Source: UBA2653 sp964572685 (GTDB lineage: Bacteria > Pseudomonadota > Gammaproteobacteria > Legionellales > Legionellaceae). From it: 48,366 nt of DNA. Within the stretch, counting starts at the first letter, position 1; each line of letters begins with the position of its first letter. Below, in pieces: positions 7,934 through 16,480 of this stretch. The notes under the pieces are model-generated. The model was not told the origin of the DNA and made no database searches. It worked only from the letters and a program-made list of their open reading frames with translations. The DNA is taken from contig CAZNFJ010000011.1 in the NCBI GenBank assembly GCA_964572685.1, forward strand, positions 1 through 48,366, in the 5' to 3' direction. A program made the position numbers and the translations under genes.

Positions 7934-8839
7934 ATGCTGCTCACCATCATAAGAGTTGTCATCCTGTTCCTGATGTTAGGGAATGTTTTTGCCTATGGGC
8001 TGCAAACGGTCAGCGGTTCTTTTCATCATATTCTGATAAGCGGAAACATTGCGGCAGTGAAATTACATCCTACCCGCGGGAAAACTTACATGCTCGTGCA
8101 TGGCGATAAGGTTGATATTGATGCCAACGAATTTTTTATTGAGGATGGTTGGCTTAAAGCACATGTAGGAGAAGGTTATCCTAAATTTGGAGCCATTACC
8201 TTAGATATTTGGGTCCATGACTTACAAACCATGAATATCAAAACAAGCCTCCCCATTCAAGGACAAAATCTTTATTCAAGTGGTTTGTCGATATATACCA
8301 TGACATCTCCAGACATTCATTTATCAGGACAAATTGCTTTGTCTAATATTCGTATTGGTGGGCGAACACGTCTGGACATTGAAGGAGTGAAGGCCAATCG
8401 TTTGGTTTTACAGATGCGTCAAGCTGCTTATGCGAGGATTCAAGGGAATATTGATATTTGTCACTTGGATATTCGTGGTCATAGTTATTTGAATATGCAT
8501 TGGCTTAAAACTTATCTACTTAAATTCACCTTGGCTGATTTTGCTAATGTACAATTGGCAGGGCAAGTACAGATTCTTGATTTGGATATGTATAATTACG
8601 CAAAATTTGGTGGTCGGTATTTGCGTGTAAATCGTTTGTTTTTAAAAACCAGTGATTTTAGTGAAGCCCAAGTGAGTGCCGTTCGTTCACAACATACTTA
8701 TGCTCTTGATCAAAGCCATATTGATTATTTTAATGTGCCCTTAATGAAATCGGATTTCATGGTCCTCAATGGCGAAACGCTTGATTTGCGAGAGTGGAGC
8801 CAGCGTTTCGCTGTCAACGATAGTTCATTTGGAGACTAG
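7934..8839 (+). CDS. Exported GIN-domain (DUF2807-type) beta-helix protein
   Basis: A 301-residue protein with an N-terminal hydrophobic segment (MLLTIIRVVILFLMLGNVFA) consistent with a signal peptide, followed by a repetitive beta-rich domain of the GIN/DUF2807 type: VSGSFHHILISGNIAAVKL, then recurring L-x-x-x-G-x-A/S-x-L-x-L turns. I chose the ATG at 7934 because AGGA (7924-7927) sits 6 bases upstream; the frame is open from 7874. It ends in a 15-base tail-to-tail overlap with the hydrolase gene. A surface or periplasmic structural role is likely; the ligand is unknown. Confidence 0.72.
   Translation: MLLTIIRVVILFLMLGNVFAYGLQTVSGSFHHILISGNIAAVKLHPTRGKTYMLVHGDKVDIDANEFFIEDGWLKAHVGEGYPKFGAITLDIWVHDLQTMNIKTSLPIQGQNLYSSGLSIYTMTSPDIHLSGQIALSNIRIGGRTRLDIEGVKANRLVLQMRQAAYARIQGNIDICHLDIRGHSYLNMHWLKTYLLKFTLADFANVQLAGQVQILDLDMYNYAKFGGRYLRVNRLFLKTSDFSEAQVSAVRSQHTYALDQSHIDYFNVPLMKSDFMVLNGETLDLREWSQRFAVNDSSFGD
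8772..8811. terminator. Inverted repeat at the GIN/hydrolase convergent junction
   Basis: A perfect 10-base inverted repeat, GCGAAACGCT (8772-8781) and AGCGTTTCGC (8802-8811), separated by 20 bases. It lies within the last codons of the GIN gene, just before the overlap with the minus-strand hydrolase. There is no U-tract on either strand, so an ordinary intrinsic terminator is not assured. It matches a pattern at other convergent junctions in this window. Confidence 0.45.
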
Positions 8840-9625
8840 TCCTTGAAGAATATCTTGATAATTGGCATCTAAAGGAAGAACATGGTTTGATTTTTCAAGA
8901 TAATGAATGTCCACTTCAGTTAAATTTTTGAGCTGACGTTCAACTTGAGAAGAGTTGATAACATCATCATGTCGTCCTAAATATACTTGAGTGGGTGTAT
9001 CCCAACTTTTAAATTGAAATGATTCAATAAATGATAAAATTTCAATAATGGTTTTAATGGGAAGTAAACGAAACAATAATTCATCTGCTTGTGGCAGAAA
9101 AGCTCGACCACCAGCATTTTTTATAAATTGAAAACCAAGATTTTTTGAAACTTTTGCTGTTTTCAATAAAAGCGGACCATTGTTTTTTAATGCCAGTGCA
9201 GGAGCCAGTAGAAATAATTGCTTGATGGGAAACTCCTTAACCAAATGACAGGCTAATAAACCACCAAGTGAAAGTCCAATAATATCGACTTCGCTATATT
9301 CCTGGCAAAGCTTTTTGCATTCAATTCTGACATGATGTAACCATTGCTGCTGGGATGTATTTGCAAATTCAGAAATACTAATGCCATGTCCGGCAAGCAA
9401 TGGTGCACGAATAAAATCATAAGATCCTAGATGAGGAAAAAACAATCGCCAAACCGCCGGAGATGAAGAAAATCCATGCAACATGAGTAAAGCACGTTTT
9501 TTTTGAGGTCGATGTTCTTTTTCATAGGGTTTAAGCAATAAACTGTCTTCCATAGAACAAAAGCGTAAATGTTGTCCTTGGCTCATCCAGGCAAAGTCAG
9601 TTGGTTGGGGCAAATGTAGATGCAT
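8825..9625 (-). CDS. Alpha/beta hydrolase (carboxylesterase / monoacylglycerol lipase type)
   Basis: A 266-residue serine hydrolase of the alpha/beta fold. The oxyanion region is LMLHGFSSSPAVW (about 47-59), the nucleophile elbow is GLSLGG with S119, the acid is D220 or D221 in GRHDD and the base is H248 in SNHVLP. The small cap and the overall length resemble thermostable carboxylesterase Est30 and bacterial monoacylglycerol lipases. No signal peptide is seen, so it is likely cytoplasmic. The substrate cannot be assigned. It converges on the GIN-domain gene with a 15-base overlap. Confidence 0.85.
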   Translation of the reverse strand: MHLHLPQPTDFAWMSQGQHLRFCSMEDSLLLKPYEKEHRPQKKRALLMLHGFSSSPAVWRLFFPHLGSYDFIRAPLLAGHGISISEFANTSQQQWLHHVRIECKKLCQEYSEVDIIGLSLGGLLACHLVKEFPIKQLFLLAPALALKNNGPLLLKTAKVSKNLGFQFIKNAGGRAFLPQADELLFRLLPIKTIIEILSFIESFQFKSWDTPTQVYLGRHDDVINSSQVERQLKNLTEVDIHYLEKSNHVLPLDANYQDILQGLVSK

Positions 9626-9635
9626 AAATCAATCC

Positions 9636-9664
9636 TTGACAGGCTTTATAACTATTTTTACAAA
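9636..9664 (+). promoter_or_regulatory. Candidate sigma70 promoter for the 7-helix membrane protein
   Basis: TTGACA (9636-9641), a 17-base spacer and TACAAA (9659-9664) lie about 40 bases before the ATG at 9706. The -35 box is perfect, the -10 box is weaker. Confidence 0.5.
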
Positions 9665-9705
9665 GAAATCCTTGGGGGGCAAGGAAAATCAATTGGAGAT
9701 AATAT

Positions 9706-10344
9706 ATGGATGTCATTAATCAACAACAAATACTAGTTGGATTTTCGGATTTTTTAATCAGTTTGATTTCATTTTGGGTTGCATTTTTTTTTAAAAAACA
9801 AGGATGCAAGAATCGTCTGTTTTCAATATGGTTTGATTATTTTTTTTTGCTGGCTTTGGTATCTTTATCAGGCGGAATTTATCATTTGTTAACGCCGGGT
9901 TTCTTAAAGCCTCCCTTCAGTTCTTTGATTTGGTATATCGTTTTGATTGGTATGGGAATGATGAGCATGATCGGTTGGCGTTTATTTTTAATGATGGGTT
10001 GGCAGAAGGTGATGGATAAAAAAATCATTTTTCCAGCATTGTTGATAATAGGTGTTTATGCCATGATTATTTTCCAATATCCATATTTTAAAGTGGCTAG
10101 TATATTTTTTGGATGTATGGCAATTAGCCATGTTTTGTTGGGTCTCAAGAAGTGCTTTGAAGCATTTCGGTTTTCCTGGTTTTTTTATATACTTGGCTGG
10201 CTGACCTATCTACTCGGTGCGGGTGTACAATTTCTAGATCTTTCATGGGATGCTTTGTTACTTAGTAATAACACCCTTTATCATTTGATTACATGCATTT
10301 CAATTAGCATATCATGTATGAGTATTAAAAAAATAATCATTTAG
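9706..10344 (+). CDS. Seven-helix integral membrane protein of unknown function
   Basis: A 212-residue, strongly hydrophobic protein with about seven predicted transmembrane helices (approximately 8-28, 43-62, 73-97, 102-119, 124-143, 153-174 and 187-206). A GGAG ribosome binding site precedes the ATG. Histidines occur in helix 2 (SGGIYH, H60) and helix 7 (TLYHLI, H193). That layout loosely recalls the CREST group of membrane hydrolases (alkaline ceramidase, PAQR), but the full Ser/Asp/His motif set is not convincing, and I do not assign it. It stands alone between the hydrolase and argS. Confidence 0.7.
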   Translation: MDVINQQQILVGFSDFLISLISFWVAFFFKKQGCKNRLFSIWFDYFFLLALVSLSGGIYHLLTPGFLKPPFSSLIWYIVLIGMGMMSMIGWRLFLMMGWQKVMDKKIIFPALLIIGVYAMIIFQYPYFKVASIFFGCMAISHVLLGLKKCFEAFRFSWFFYILGWLTYLLGAGVQFLDLSWDALLLSNNTLYHLITCISISISCMSIKKIII

Positions 10345-10360
10345 AACATCTTTTGCGACA

Positions 10361-10390
10361 TTGAAATGATGGTGCATAACATGCCATAAT
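10361..10390 (+). promoter_or_regulatory. Candidate argS promoter
   Basis: TTGAAA (10361-10366), an 18-base spacer and CATAAT (10385-10390) lie 37 bases before the argS ATG. An alternative pair (TTGCGA and TAACAT) overlaps it. Confidence 0.5.
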
Positions 10391-10427
10391 AGCCCCCTTT
10401 TGGCATCAACTTTAGGTTTTTGGCTTT

Positions 10428-12176
10428 ATGAAAGAACAAATTGATACTTTATTACGACAGGCTTTCACCGATTTGCTCACAGAACAAGGTTTGAGTTTTC
10501 CCGCTGAATTAAATTTTACTGTGGAGAGACCTCGTGATGCAAGTCATGGTGATTTTTCAAGTAATATTGCGATGGTCATGTGTAAAGTCTTACGAATGCA
10601 ACCTAGAGTATTGGCTGAGCGTTTGATAGCCCACATTCCATCACATGAGGGAATTTCCAGTACGGCGATTGCTGGTCCAGGATTTATTAATTTTGTTTTG
10701 AATCCAAATTTGCTTAAACTCCAACTTGATAAAATGTGGCAGTCGTCCATTTGTGGTATTGAGCCAGTTCGTAATGCTCAAATTGTTGTGGTTGATTATT
10801 CTTCGCCCAATTTGGCCAAGGAAATGCATGTTGGTCATTTGCGTTCAACGATTATTGGTGATGCCATTGCTCGGGTTTTAGAAATCAAAGGCCATCATGT
10901 TATTCGTCAAAATCATGTAGGTGATTGGGGAACACAATTTGGCATGTTGATTGCACATTTTTCTGATGAGGAACAAAGACATCTCGGCGAAGTTGAATTA
11001 AGTGACCTGGAAAGTTTTTATAAAGCGGCAAAACTTCGTTTTGATTCTGAGCCCGATTTTGCTGAACGTGCTCGAAAGCTGGTTGTTGCTTTACAATCAG
11101 GAGATGAAAAATGTTTGGCAATGTGGCGTTCTTTTATTCAATTGTCCATTACGCATTGTCAAGGGGTGTATGATCGTTTGGGTGTCAAATTAAAGCCCTC
11201 CGATGTTCGAGCAGAAAGTGCTTATAACGATGATTTGCCAATGATTATCGAATGGCTGAAGAAAAAAGGACTTTTGGTTGAACATGAGGGTGCTCAGTGT
11301 GTTTTCATGGCAGAGTTTAAAGGCAAAGATGATGAGTTATTGCCAGTTATCGTTCAGAAAAAAGATGGTGGCTTTTTATATGCTAGCACTGACCTAGCCG
11401 CAATTCGCTATCGTCATGAAGATTTACATGCCAATCGAGTGCTTTATGTTGTGGATGCCAGACAAGCGCTACATTTTCAACAGGTTTTTGCACTGGCGAA
11501 ATTAGCCGGATTGACTGATGAACATATGCAATTAGAACATGTGAGCTTTGGGATGGTTTTAGATAAAGCTGGGCGCCCATTTAAAAGTCGTGATGGTGGT
11601 GTGACTAAATTAGTTGATCTGTTGGATGAATCTGAAAAACGCGCAAAAGCTTTGATTGAGAGTAAACAATCGAGCGTGTTTAGCCCTCAAGAACTATCGG
11701 AAATAGCAAGTGTAATAGGCATTTCATCGGTTAAATATGCTGATTTATCCAAACATCGTACCAGTGATTATATTTTTGATTGGGATACCATGATTAGCTT
11801 TGAAGGGAATACAGCTCCATATTTATTGTATGCCTATACTCGAGTACAAAGCATATTTAGCAAAGCAAAACGCGAAATTGGTGCGATCGAAGGAGCATGG
11901 GTGTTCCAAGAAAGTCAAGAAATCGGATTGGCCAAGCATCTGGGTTTATTTAGCGAGGTCATCGATGCGGTTTGTGTTAAAGCCACACCACATTTATTAT
12001 GTAATTATTTATATGAGTTAGCAGGCCATTTTTCATCATTTTATGAAGCATGCCCCATCTTAAGTCTTGAGATGGAGGAGCTAAAAAATAGCCGACTTAA
12101 GCTATCAGCGTTAACGGCTCGTGTATTGCAATTAGGGCTTGGCTTTTTAGGCATTAAAACCCTAAGCCGAATGTAG
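10428..12176 (+). CDS. argS: Arginyl-tRNA synthetase
   Basis: A 582-residue class I aminoacyl-tRNA synthetase that charges tRNA-Arg. It shows the ArgRS N-terminal additional domain, the HIGH-type signature SSPNLAKEMHVGHLRSTIIGD (about 122-142), the GDWGTQFG segment and, in place of KMSKS, the KSRDGG region typical of ArgRS. The C-terminal DALR anticodon-binding domain is visible (APYLLYAYTRVQSI onward). Length is normal for the family. It is probably transcribed alone, because the atp promoter follows directly. Confidence 0.98.
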   Translation: MKEQIDTLLRQAFTDLLTEQGLSFPAELNFTVERPRDASHGDFSSNIAMVMCKVLRMQPRVLAERLIAHIPSHEGISSTAIAGPGFINFVLNPNLLKLQLDKMWQSSICGIEPVRNAQIVVVDYSSPNLAKEMHVGHLRSTIIGDAIARVLEIKGHHVIRQNHVGDWGTQFGMLIAHFSDEEQRHLGEVELSDLESFYKAAKLRFDSEPDFAERARKLVVALQSGDEKCLAMWRSFIQLSITHCQGVYDRLGVKLKPSDVRAESAYNDDLPMIIEWLKKKGLLVEHEGAQCVFMAEFKGKDDELLPVIVQKKDGGFLYASTDLAAIRYRHEDLHANRVLYVVDARQALHFQQVFALAKLAGLTDEHMQLEHVSFGMVLDKAGRPFKSRDGGVTKLVDLLDESEKRAKALIESKQSSVFSPQELSEIASVIGISSVKYADLSKHRTSDYIFDWDTMISFEGNTAPYLLYAYTRVQSIFSKAKREIGAIEGAWVFQESQEIGLAKHLGLFSEVIDAVCVKATPHLLCNYLYELAGHFSSFYEACPILSLEMEELKNSRLKLSALTARVLQLGLGFLGIKTLSRM

Positions 12177-12205
12177 TTGCAATAGAGAATTGATTAATTT
12201 ATAAT
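12177..12205 (+). promoter_or_regulatory. Strong candidate promoter of the atp operon
   Basis: TTGCAA (12177-12182), a 17-base spacer and a perfect TATAAT (12200-12205), about 20 bases before the atpI ATG. It begins just after the argS stop and gives a very short leader. Confidence 0.7.
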
Positions 12206-12225
12206 CCGACCTGAGCAAAAAGGCT

Positions 12226-12603
12226 ATGAATCAACAAGTTAAAACAAAGACAAAATTAAAAGCGTGGCTATTATGGCCACTGGTAATAAGCATCCTGATT
12301 TCAGGGATAGTTATCAAAACGCAAGGTTTTAATGAAGCTGGCTCTTTTTTACTGGGGGCACTTACCATTATCCTGCCGCAAGCTGTCTTTGGTTTTTATT
12401 GTTTTCGATATGCAGGCGCTCTACAAAGTCGTCAAATATGGCAAAGTTTTGTGAAAGGAGAGGTATTAAAAATTCTTTTTGCAGTCGCCTTGTTTGCCTT
12501 TGTATTTTATTATTTGCCGATTGTGCCTATATGGTTTTTTTTGGCAGTAATATTGATGCAGTTTATTCAACTTGTGATAAATTGCTGGTTGCTGAATCGC
12601 TAA
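12226..12603 (+). CDS. atpI: ATP synthase accessory protein I
   Basis: A 125-residue membrane protein with four hydrophobic helices, in the atpI position at the head of the operon. AtpI proteins assist c-ring assembly and possibly Mg2+ handling; they are not needed for catalysis. Sequence conservation in this family is low, so position and topology carry the assignment. An AAGG ribosome binding site sits before the ATG. The stop lies 15 bases before the atpB start. Confidence 0.88.
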   Translation: MNQQVKTKTKLKAWLLWPLVISILISGIVIKTQGFNEAGSFLLGALTIILPQAVFGFYCFRYAGALQSRQIWQSFVKGEVLKILFAVALFAFVFYYLPIVPIWFFLAVILMQFIQLVINCWLLNR

Positions 12604-12618
12604 AGATTGGAAAATATT

Positions 12619-13446
12619 ATGATTTCAAATACCGAATATATTAAGCACCATTTAACATATTTAACTTTTAATTTAAAAACCATGTCATTAGGTAACGGTG
12701 GTTTCTGGACATTGAATTTAGATACTATCTTTTTTTCCTTATTGATGGGTTTGATTGCCATTGGTCTCCTCTTTGCCGCTACCCGAAAATTAAGCGCAGG
12801 TGTTCCAGGGAAATTGCAAAATTTTGCTGAAATGATGCTGCAATTTGCTGACGGTCAGGTCAAAGATTGTTTTCATGGCAGAAATGATCTCATTGGTCCC
12901 TTGGCTTTGACCATCTTCCTATGGGTTTTTCTCATGAATTTCATGGATATCGTGCCGGTGGATATTTTGCCACAAGTTGCACAACTCTTTGGATTACATC
13001 ATTTGAAAGTGGTGCCAACCAATGATTTAAACATGACATTTGGAATGTCCTTATCTGTCTTTTTCCTGATTATATTTTACAGCTTAAAAATCAAGGGTAT
13101 TAAAGGTTTTACCAAGGAACTTACCTTGCAGCCTTTTAACCATCCACTAGCAATTCCATTTAACTTGTTATTGGAATTAACCGGGTTGATTGCCAAACCC
13201 ATTTCTTTGGCATTACGACTTTTTGGTAATTTATACGCCGGTGAATTGATTTTTATCTTGATTGGTCTTTTAACATTACAAGCCAGTTGGTCGCAACCAA
13301 CGGTCGGTTCTGTTGCTTTATCAATCACGCAGGTATTGCTTTCATTGGGATGGTCAATTTTTCATATCTTGGTTATCACCTTGCAAGCTTTTATCTTTAT
13401 GGTGCTAACCATTGTTTATCTTAGTTTAGCGCATGAAGAACATTAA
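12619..13446 (+). CDS. atpB: ATP synthase Fo subunit a
   Basis: A 275-residue multi-helix subunit forming the proton half-channels of Fo. The essential arginine lies in ISLALRLFGNLYAGELI in the penultimate long helix, and the LQAFIFMVLTIVYLSLA C-terminal helix is typical. The ATG at 12619 has GGA 7 bases upstream; an in-frame TTG at 12607 is less likely. It is followed by atpE after 43 bases. Confidence 0.97.
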   Translation: MISNTEYIKHHLTYLTFNLKTMSLGNGGFWTLNLDTIFFSLLMGLIAIGLLFAATRKLSAGVPGKLQNFAEMMLQFADGQVKDCFHGRNDLIGPLALTIFLWVFLMNFMDIVPVDILPQVAQLFGLHHLKVVPTNDLNMTFGMSLSVFFLIIFYSLKIKGIKGFTKELTLQPFNHPLAIPFNLLLELTGLIAKPISLALRLFGNLYAGELIFILIGLLTLQASWSQPTVGSVALSITQVLLSLGWSIFHILVITLQAFIFMVLTIVYLSLAHEEH

Positions 13447-13489
13447 AGAAGTCAGTTGTGTTCAATTTTGTTAAATAAAGGGGAAAAAA

Positions 13490-13765
13490 ATGCAAGTTGC
13501 TAGTTTATTAGCTCAAGTACAAAGCATGACCGTAATTGCAGTCGCATTATTAATCGGTTTAGGTGCTTTAGGAACCGCGATTGGTTTTGGTTTATTAGGT
13601 GGTAAGTTCTTAGAAGGCGCTGCTCGCCAACCTGAAATGGTTCCTATGTTACAGGTCAAAATGTTTATCGTTGCAGGTCTTTTAGATGCGGTAACCATGA
13701 TTGGTGTAGGTATTGCATTGTTCTTTACTTTTGCAAACCCATTCTTGGCAAACCTGACAGCTTAA
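13490..13765 (+). CDS. atpE: ATP synthase Fo subunit c
   Basis: A 91-residue hairpin of two helices that oligomerises into the rotating c-ring. The glycine-rich first helix (LGTAIGFGLLGGKFLEGAAR), the RQPE polar loop and the proton-carrying acid D66 in IVAGLLDAV are all present. The ion-binding region shows no sodium-type motif, so proton coupling is expected. An AGGGG ribosome binding site precedes the ATG, fitting the high expression c needs. Confidence 0.98.
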   Translation: MQVASLLAQVQSMTVIAVALLIGLGALGTAIGFGLLGGKFLEGAARQPEMVPMLQVKMFIVAGLLDAVTMIGVGIALFFTFANPFLANLTA

Positions 13766-13813
13766 TTTGGATGGGAGTTTATACTCCCTTCTCGCTTTAT
13801 TGGAGAAGAGATC

Positions 13814-14293
13814 GTGGATATTAACATGACTCTGGTGGTGCAAATGCTGGTATTTGCTGGCTTTGTATGGTTTACCATGAAATTTGTATGGCCACCATTA
13901 ACAAAAGCACTTGATGACAGACAAGCCAAAATTGCAGAAGGATTGGCTGCTGCAGAGCGTGGTCGTCATGAGTTAGAACTCGCTCAAAATCACATCAAAG
14001 AAGAATTGAAGCAAGCAAAAGCCCAATCTGCTGATCTGATTGAAAAAGCAAATAAGCAATCCGCTTTGCTGATTGAAGAAGCTCGTTTAGAAGCCAAGGA
14101 ATCTGCTGGCCGGATTTTAAAGCAAGCTGAAGAGCAAATTGCTTTGGAAATGCAACGAGCCCAGCAAAAACTCCGTGATGAGTTGGCTCAGTTGGTTTTA
14201 GCTGGAATGGAAAAGGTCATTCAAGGTACTTTATCGGAAGCGGCAAAGAAACAAGCCGTTGATCAATTGATTACTGAAATTGCAGAAGGTTAG
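13814..14293 (+). CDS. atpF: ATP synthase Fo subunit b
   Basis: A 159-residue stalk subunit with one N-terminal transmembrane helix (about 4-25) followed by the KFVWPPLTKALDDRQ motif and a long charged alpha-helical dimerisation region. It links Fo to F1 through subunit delta. The start is a GTG at 13814 behind GGAG; MDINMTLV lines up with the E. coli b N-terminus. Only one b gene is present, as usual in gammaproteobacteria. Confidence 0.96.
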   Translation: MDINMTLVVQMLVFAGFVWFTMKFVWPPLTKALDDRQAKIAEGLAAAERGRHELELAQNHIKEELKQAKAQSADLIEKANKQSALLIEEARLEAKESAGRILKQAEEQIALEMQRAQQKLRDELAQLVLAGMEKVIQGTLSEAAKKQAVDQLITEIAEG

Positions 14294-14298
14294 TCCTT

Positions 14299-14856
14299 AT
14301 GAAAGACTTGCAAACAATCGCTCGACCTTATGCCAAAGCACTGTTTGAATTGGCTTTAAAGCATCAATGCTTAAACGAATGGCATGATGCTTTAGCCGTT
14401 TTATCGCAAGCGGTTGCCGAACAAAACATGCAGCGCTTATTAGGTCATCCAGAGGTGACTAGCGCGATGTTGGTGGATATTTTATCAACGGTAGTTCAAG
14501 GTGTCATGAAATCGACCGAACAGCTGAAATTATTAGTTCAGGCGCTTGAAATGATGGCTGAACACCAACGTCTATCCGTGATTCCAGAGGTTTATCGTCA
14601 GTTTGATATGCTTAATGCCGAACACCATAAAATGTGTAGTGGTATCGTCTATTCAGCTATTGCTCTAGATGATAATCAAATGAGTAAATTGGTATCCGGT
14701 TTACAAAAAAAATTAAACAAAACCGTGAATTTATCACAAATCATTCAGCCTGAATTACTAGGCGGCGCTAAAATTGAAATCGGTGATATGGTGATTGATG
14801 GTACTTTACGTGGTCGTATTCAACGATTGGCTCAATCGATGTATTCGGCTTCTTAA
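14299..14856 (+). CDS. atpH: ATP synthase F1 subunit delta
   Basis: A 185-residue subunit connecting the b-stalk to the top of F1. The opening TIARPYAKALFELAL and the C-terminal conserved QIIQPELLGGAKIEIGDMVIDGTLRGRI are diagnostic of the OSCP/delta family. It begins 5 bases after the atpF stop. Confidence 0.96.
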   Translation: MKDLQTIARPYAKALFELALKHQCLNEWHDALAVLSQAVAEQNMQRLLGHPEVTSAMLVDILSTVVQGVMKSTEQLKLLVQALEMMAEHQRLSVIPEVYRQFDMLNAEHHKMCSGIVYSAIALDDNQMSKLVSGLQKKLNKTVNLSQIIQPELLGGAKIEIGDMVIDGTLRGRIQRLAQSMYSAS

Positions 14857-14883
14857 GATGGTTTTTATTTAGAGGATTCTTTC

Positions 14884-16431
14884 ATGTCAGAACAAATTGC
14901 GCTGAGTCCCTCAGAAATTAGTGACATTATTAAACAGAAAATTGAACAATTTAAAGTGGTTGCTGAAGTTAGCAATGAAGGCACGATCGTTAGTCTTAAA
15001 GACGGTATCGTTCGACTTCATGGAATGGAAGCTGTGATGCAAGGGGAAATGATTGAATTTCCGGGCAACACTTTTGGTCTTGCATTGAACTTGGAAAGAG
15101 ATTCAGTCGGTGCTGTGATTTTAGGTGATGCCTCGCATTTGTCTGAAGGGCAAAAAGCGCGTTGTACCGGTCGTATCTTAGAAGTTCCTGTTGGTCCTCA
15201 ATTGTTGGGTCGCGTGGTGAATGCTTTGGGTGAACCTATCGATGGTAAAGGTCCTATTGAAGCCACTATGCACGCACCTATTGAAAAAGTAGCGCCGGGT
15301 GTAATTGCTCGTCAATCAGTTTCACAACCTGTTCAAACAGGATTGAAGGCTATTGATGCGATGATTCCTGTCGGTCGTGGGCAGCGTGAATTGATCATTG
15401 GTGACCGTCAAACTGGTAAAACCGCGATCGCCATTGACACTATCATCAATCAAAAAGATACAGGCATCAAATGTATTTATGTTGCCGTTGGTCAAAAAGC
15501 ATCTTCTGTGGCATCTATTGTACGTAAGCTAGAAGAGCATGGCGCCATGGATCATACCATTGTCGTTGTTGCTGGCGCTGCTGATGCTGCTGCCTTACAA
15601 TTTATTGCGCCATATGCAGGCTGTGCAATGGGTGAATACTTCATGGAAAATGGTCAAGATGCCTTGATTATTTATGATGATTTAACTAAGCATGCTTGGG
15701 CTTATCGCCAAATTTCTTTGTTATTGAAACGTCCCCCTGGTCGTGAAGCGTATCCTGGAGACATTTTCTACTTACATTCTCGATTATTAGAGCGTGCGGC
15801 ACGTATTAATGCGGAAGAAGTAGAAAAATTAACCGGTGGTCAAGTAAAAGGTCAAACCGGATCCTTAACAGCTTTACCTGTTATTGAGACACAAGCTGGT
15901 GACGTATCTGCATTCGTACCGACCAACGTTATTTCGATCACTGACGGTCAGATTTTCTTAGATGTTGATTTGTTTAACTCAGGCGTTCGACCTGCAATCA
16001 ATTCAGGTTTATCCGTATCACGTGTGGGTGGTGCAGCGCAAACCAAAATTATGAAAAAATTAGGTGGTGGAACGCGTTTGGCGCTAGCACAGTTTCGTGA
16101 ATTAGAGGCTTTCTCTCAGTTTGCATCGGATCTAGATGAAGCGACCCGTAAACAGTTGGAACGTGGACAACGTATTACCGAAATCATGAAGCAGAAACAA
16201 TATGCACCGTTTTCAGTTGCACAAATGTCTGTTTCTTTGTTTGCAATTGAAAAAGGCTTTTTAGATGATGTTCCAGTTGCGCAAGTGCGTACATTTGAGC
16301 ATGGTTTGCAAGAGTACATGCAACATCATCATGCGTCATTGATGAAGACCATTAACGAGAGCGGTGATTACAACGCAACAATTGAAGAACAATTGACTGC
16401 CGCAGTGACTGCTTACAAAAAAATGGCCTAA
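14884..16431 (+). CDS. atpA: ATP synthase F1 subunit alpha
   Basis: A 515-residue non-catalytic nucleotide-binding subunit of F1. The P-loop GDRQTGKT (about 169-176), the conserved PVGRGQREL and the ALPVIETQAGDVSAFVPTNVISITDGQIF block match the family, as does the C-terminal helical domain. Length equals that of gammaproteobacterial alpha subunits. No anomaly seen. Confidence 0.98.
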   Translation: MSEQIALSPSEISDIIKQKIEQFKVVAEVSNEGTIVSLKDGIVRLHGMEAVMQGEMIEFPGNTFGLALNLERDSVGAVILGDASHLSEGQKARCTGRILEVPVGPQLLGRVVNALGEPIDGKGPIEATMHAPIEKVAPGVIARQSVSQPVQTGLKAIDAMIPVGRGQRELIIGDRQTGKTAIAIDTIINQKDTGIKCIYVAVGQKASSVASIVRKLEEHGAMDHTIVVVAGAADAAALQFIAPYAGCAMGEYFMENGQDALIIYDDLTKHAWAYRQISLLLKRPPGREAYPGDIFYLHSRLLERAARINAEEVEKLTGGQVKGQTGSLTALPVIETQAGDVSAFVPTNVISITDGQIFLDVDLFNSGVRPAINSGLSVSRVGGAAQTKIMKKLGGGTRLALAQFRELEAFSQFASDLDEATRKQLERGQRITEIMKQKQYAPFSVAQMSVSLFAIEKGFLDDVPVAQVRTFEHGLQEYMQHHHASLMKTINESGDYNATIEEQLTAAVTAYKKMA

Positions 16432-16480
16432 TTAACCTATGGTGGTTTTTATAACCACCTTTAATGAAGTGTGAATCAAA

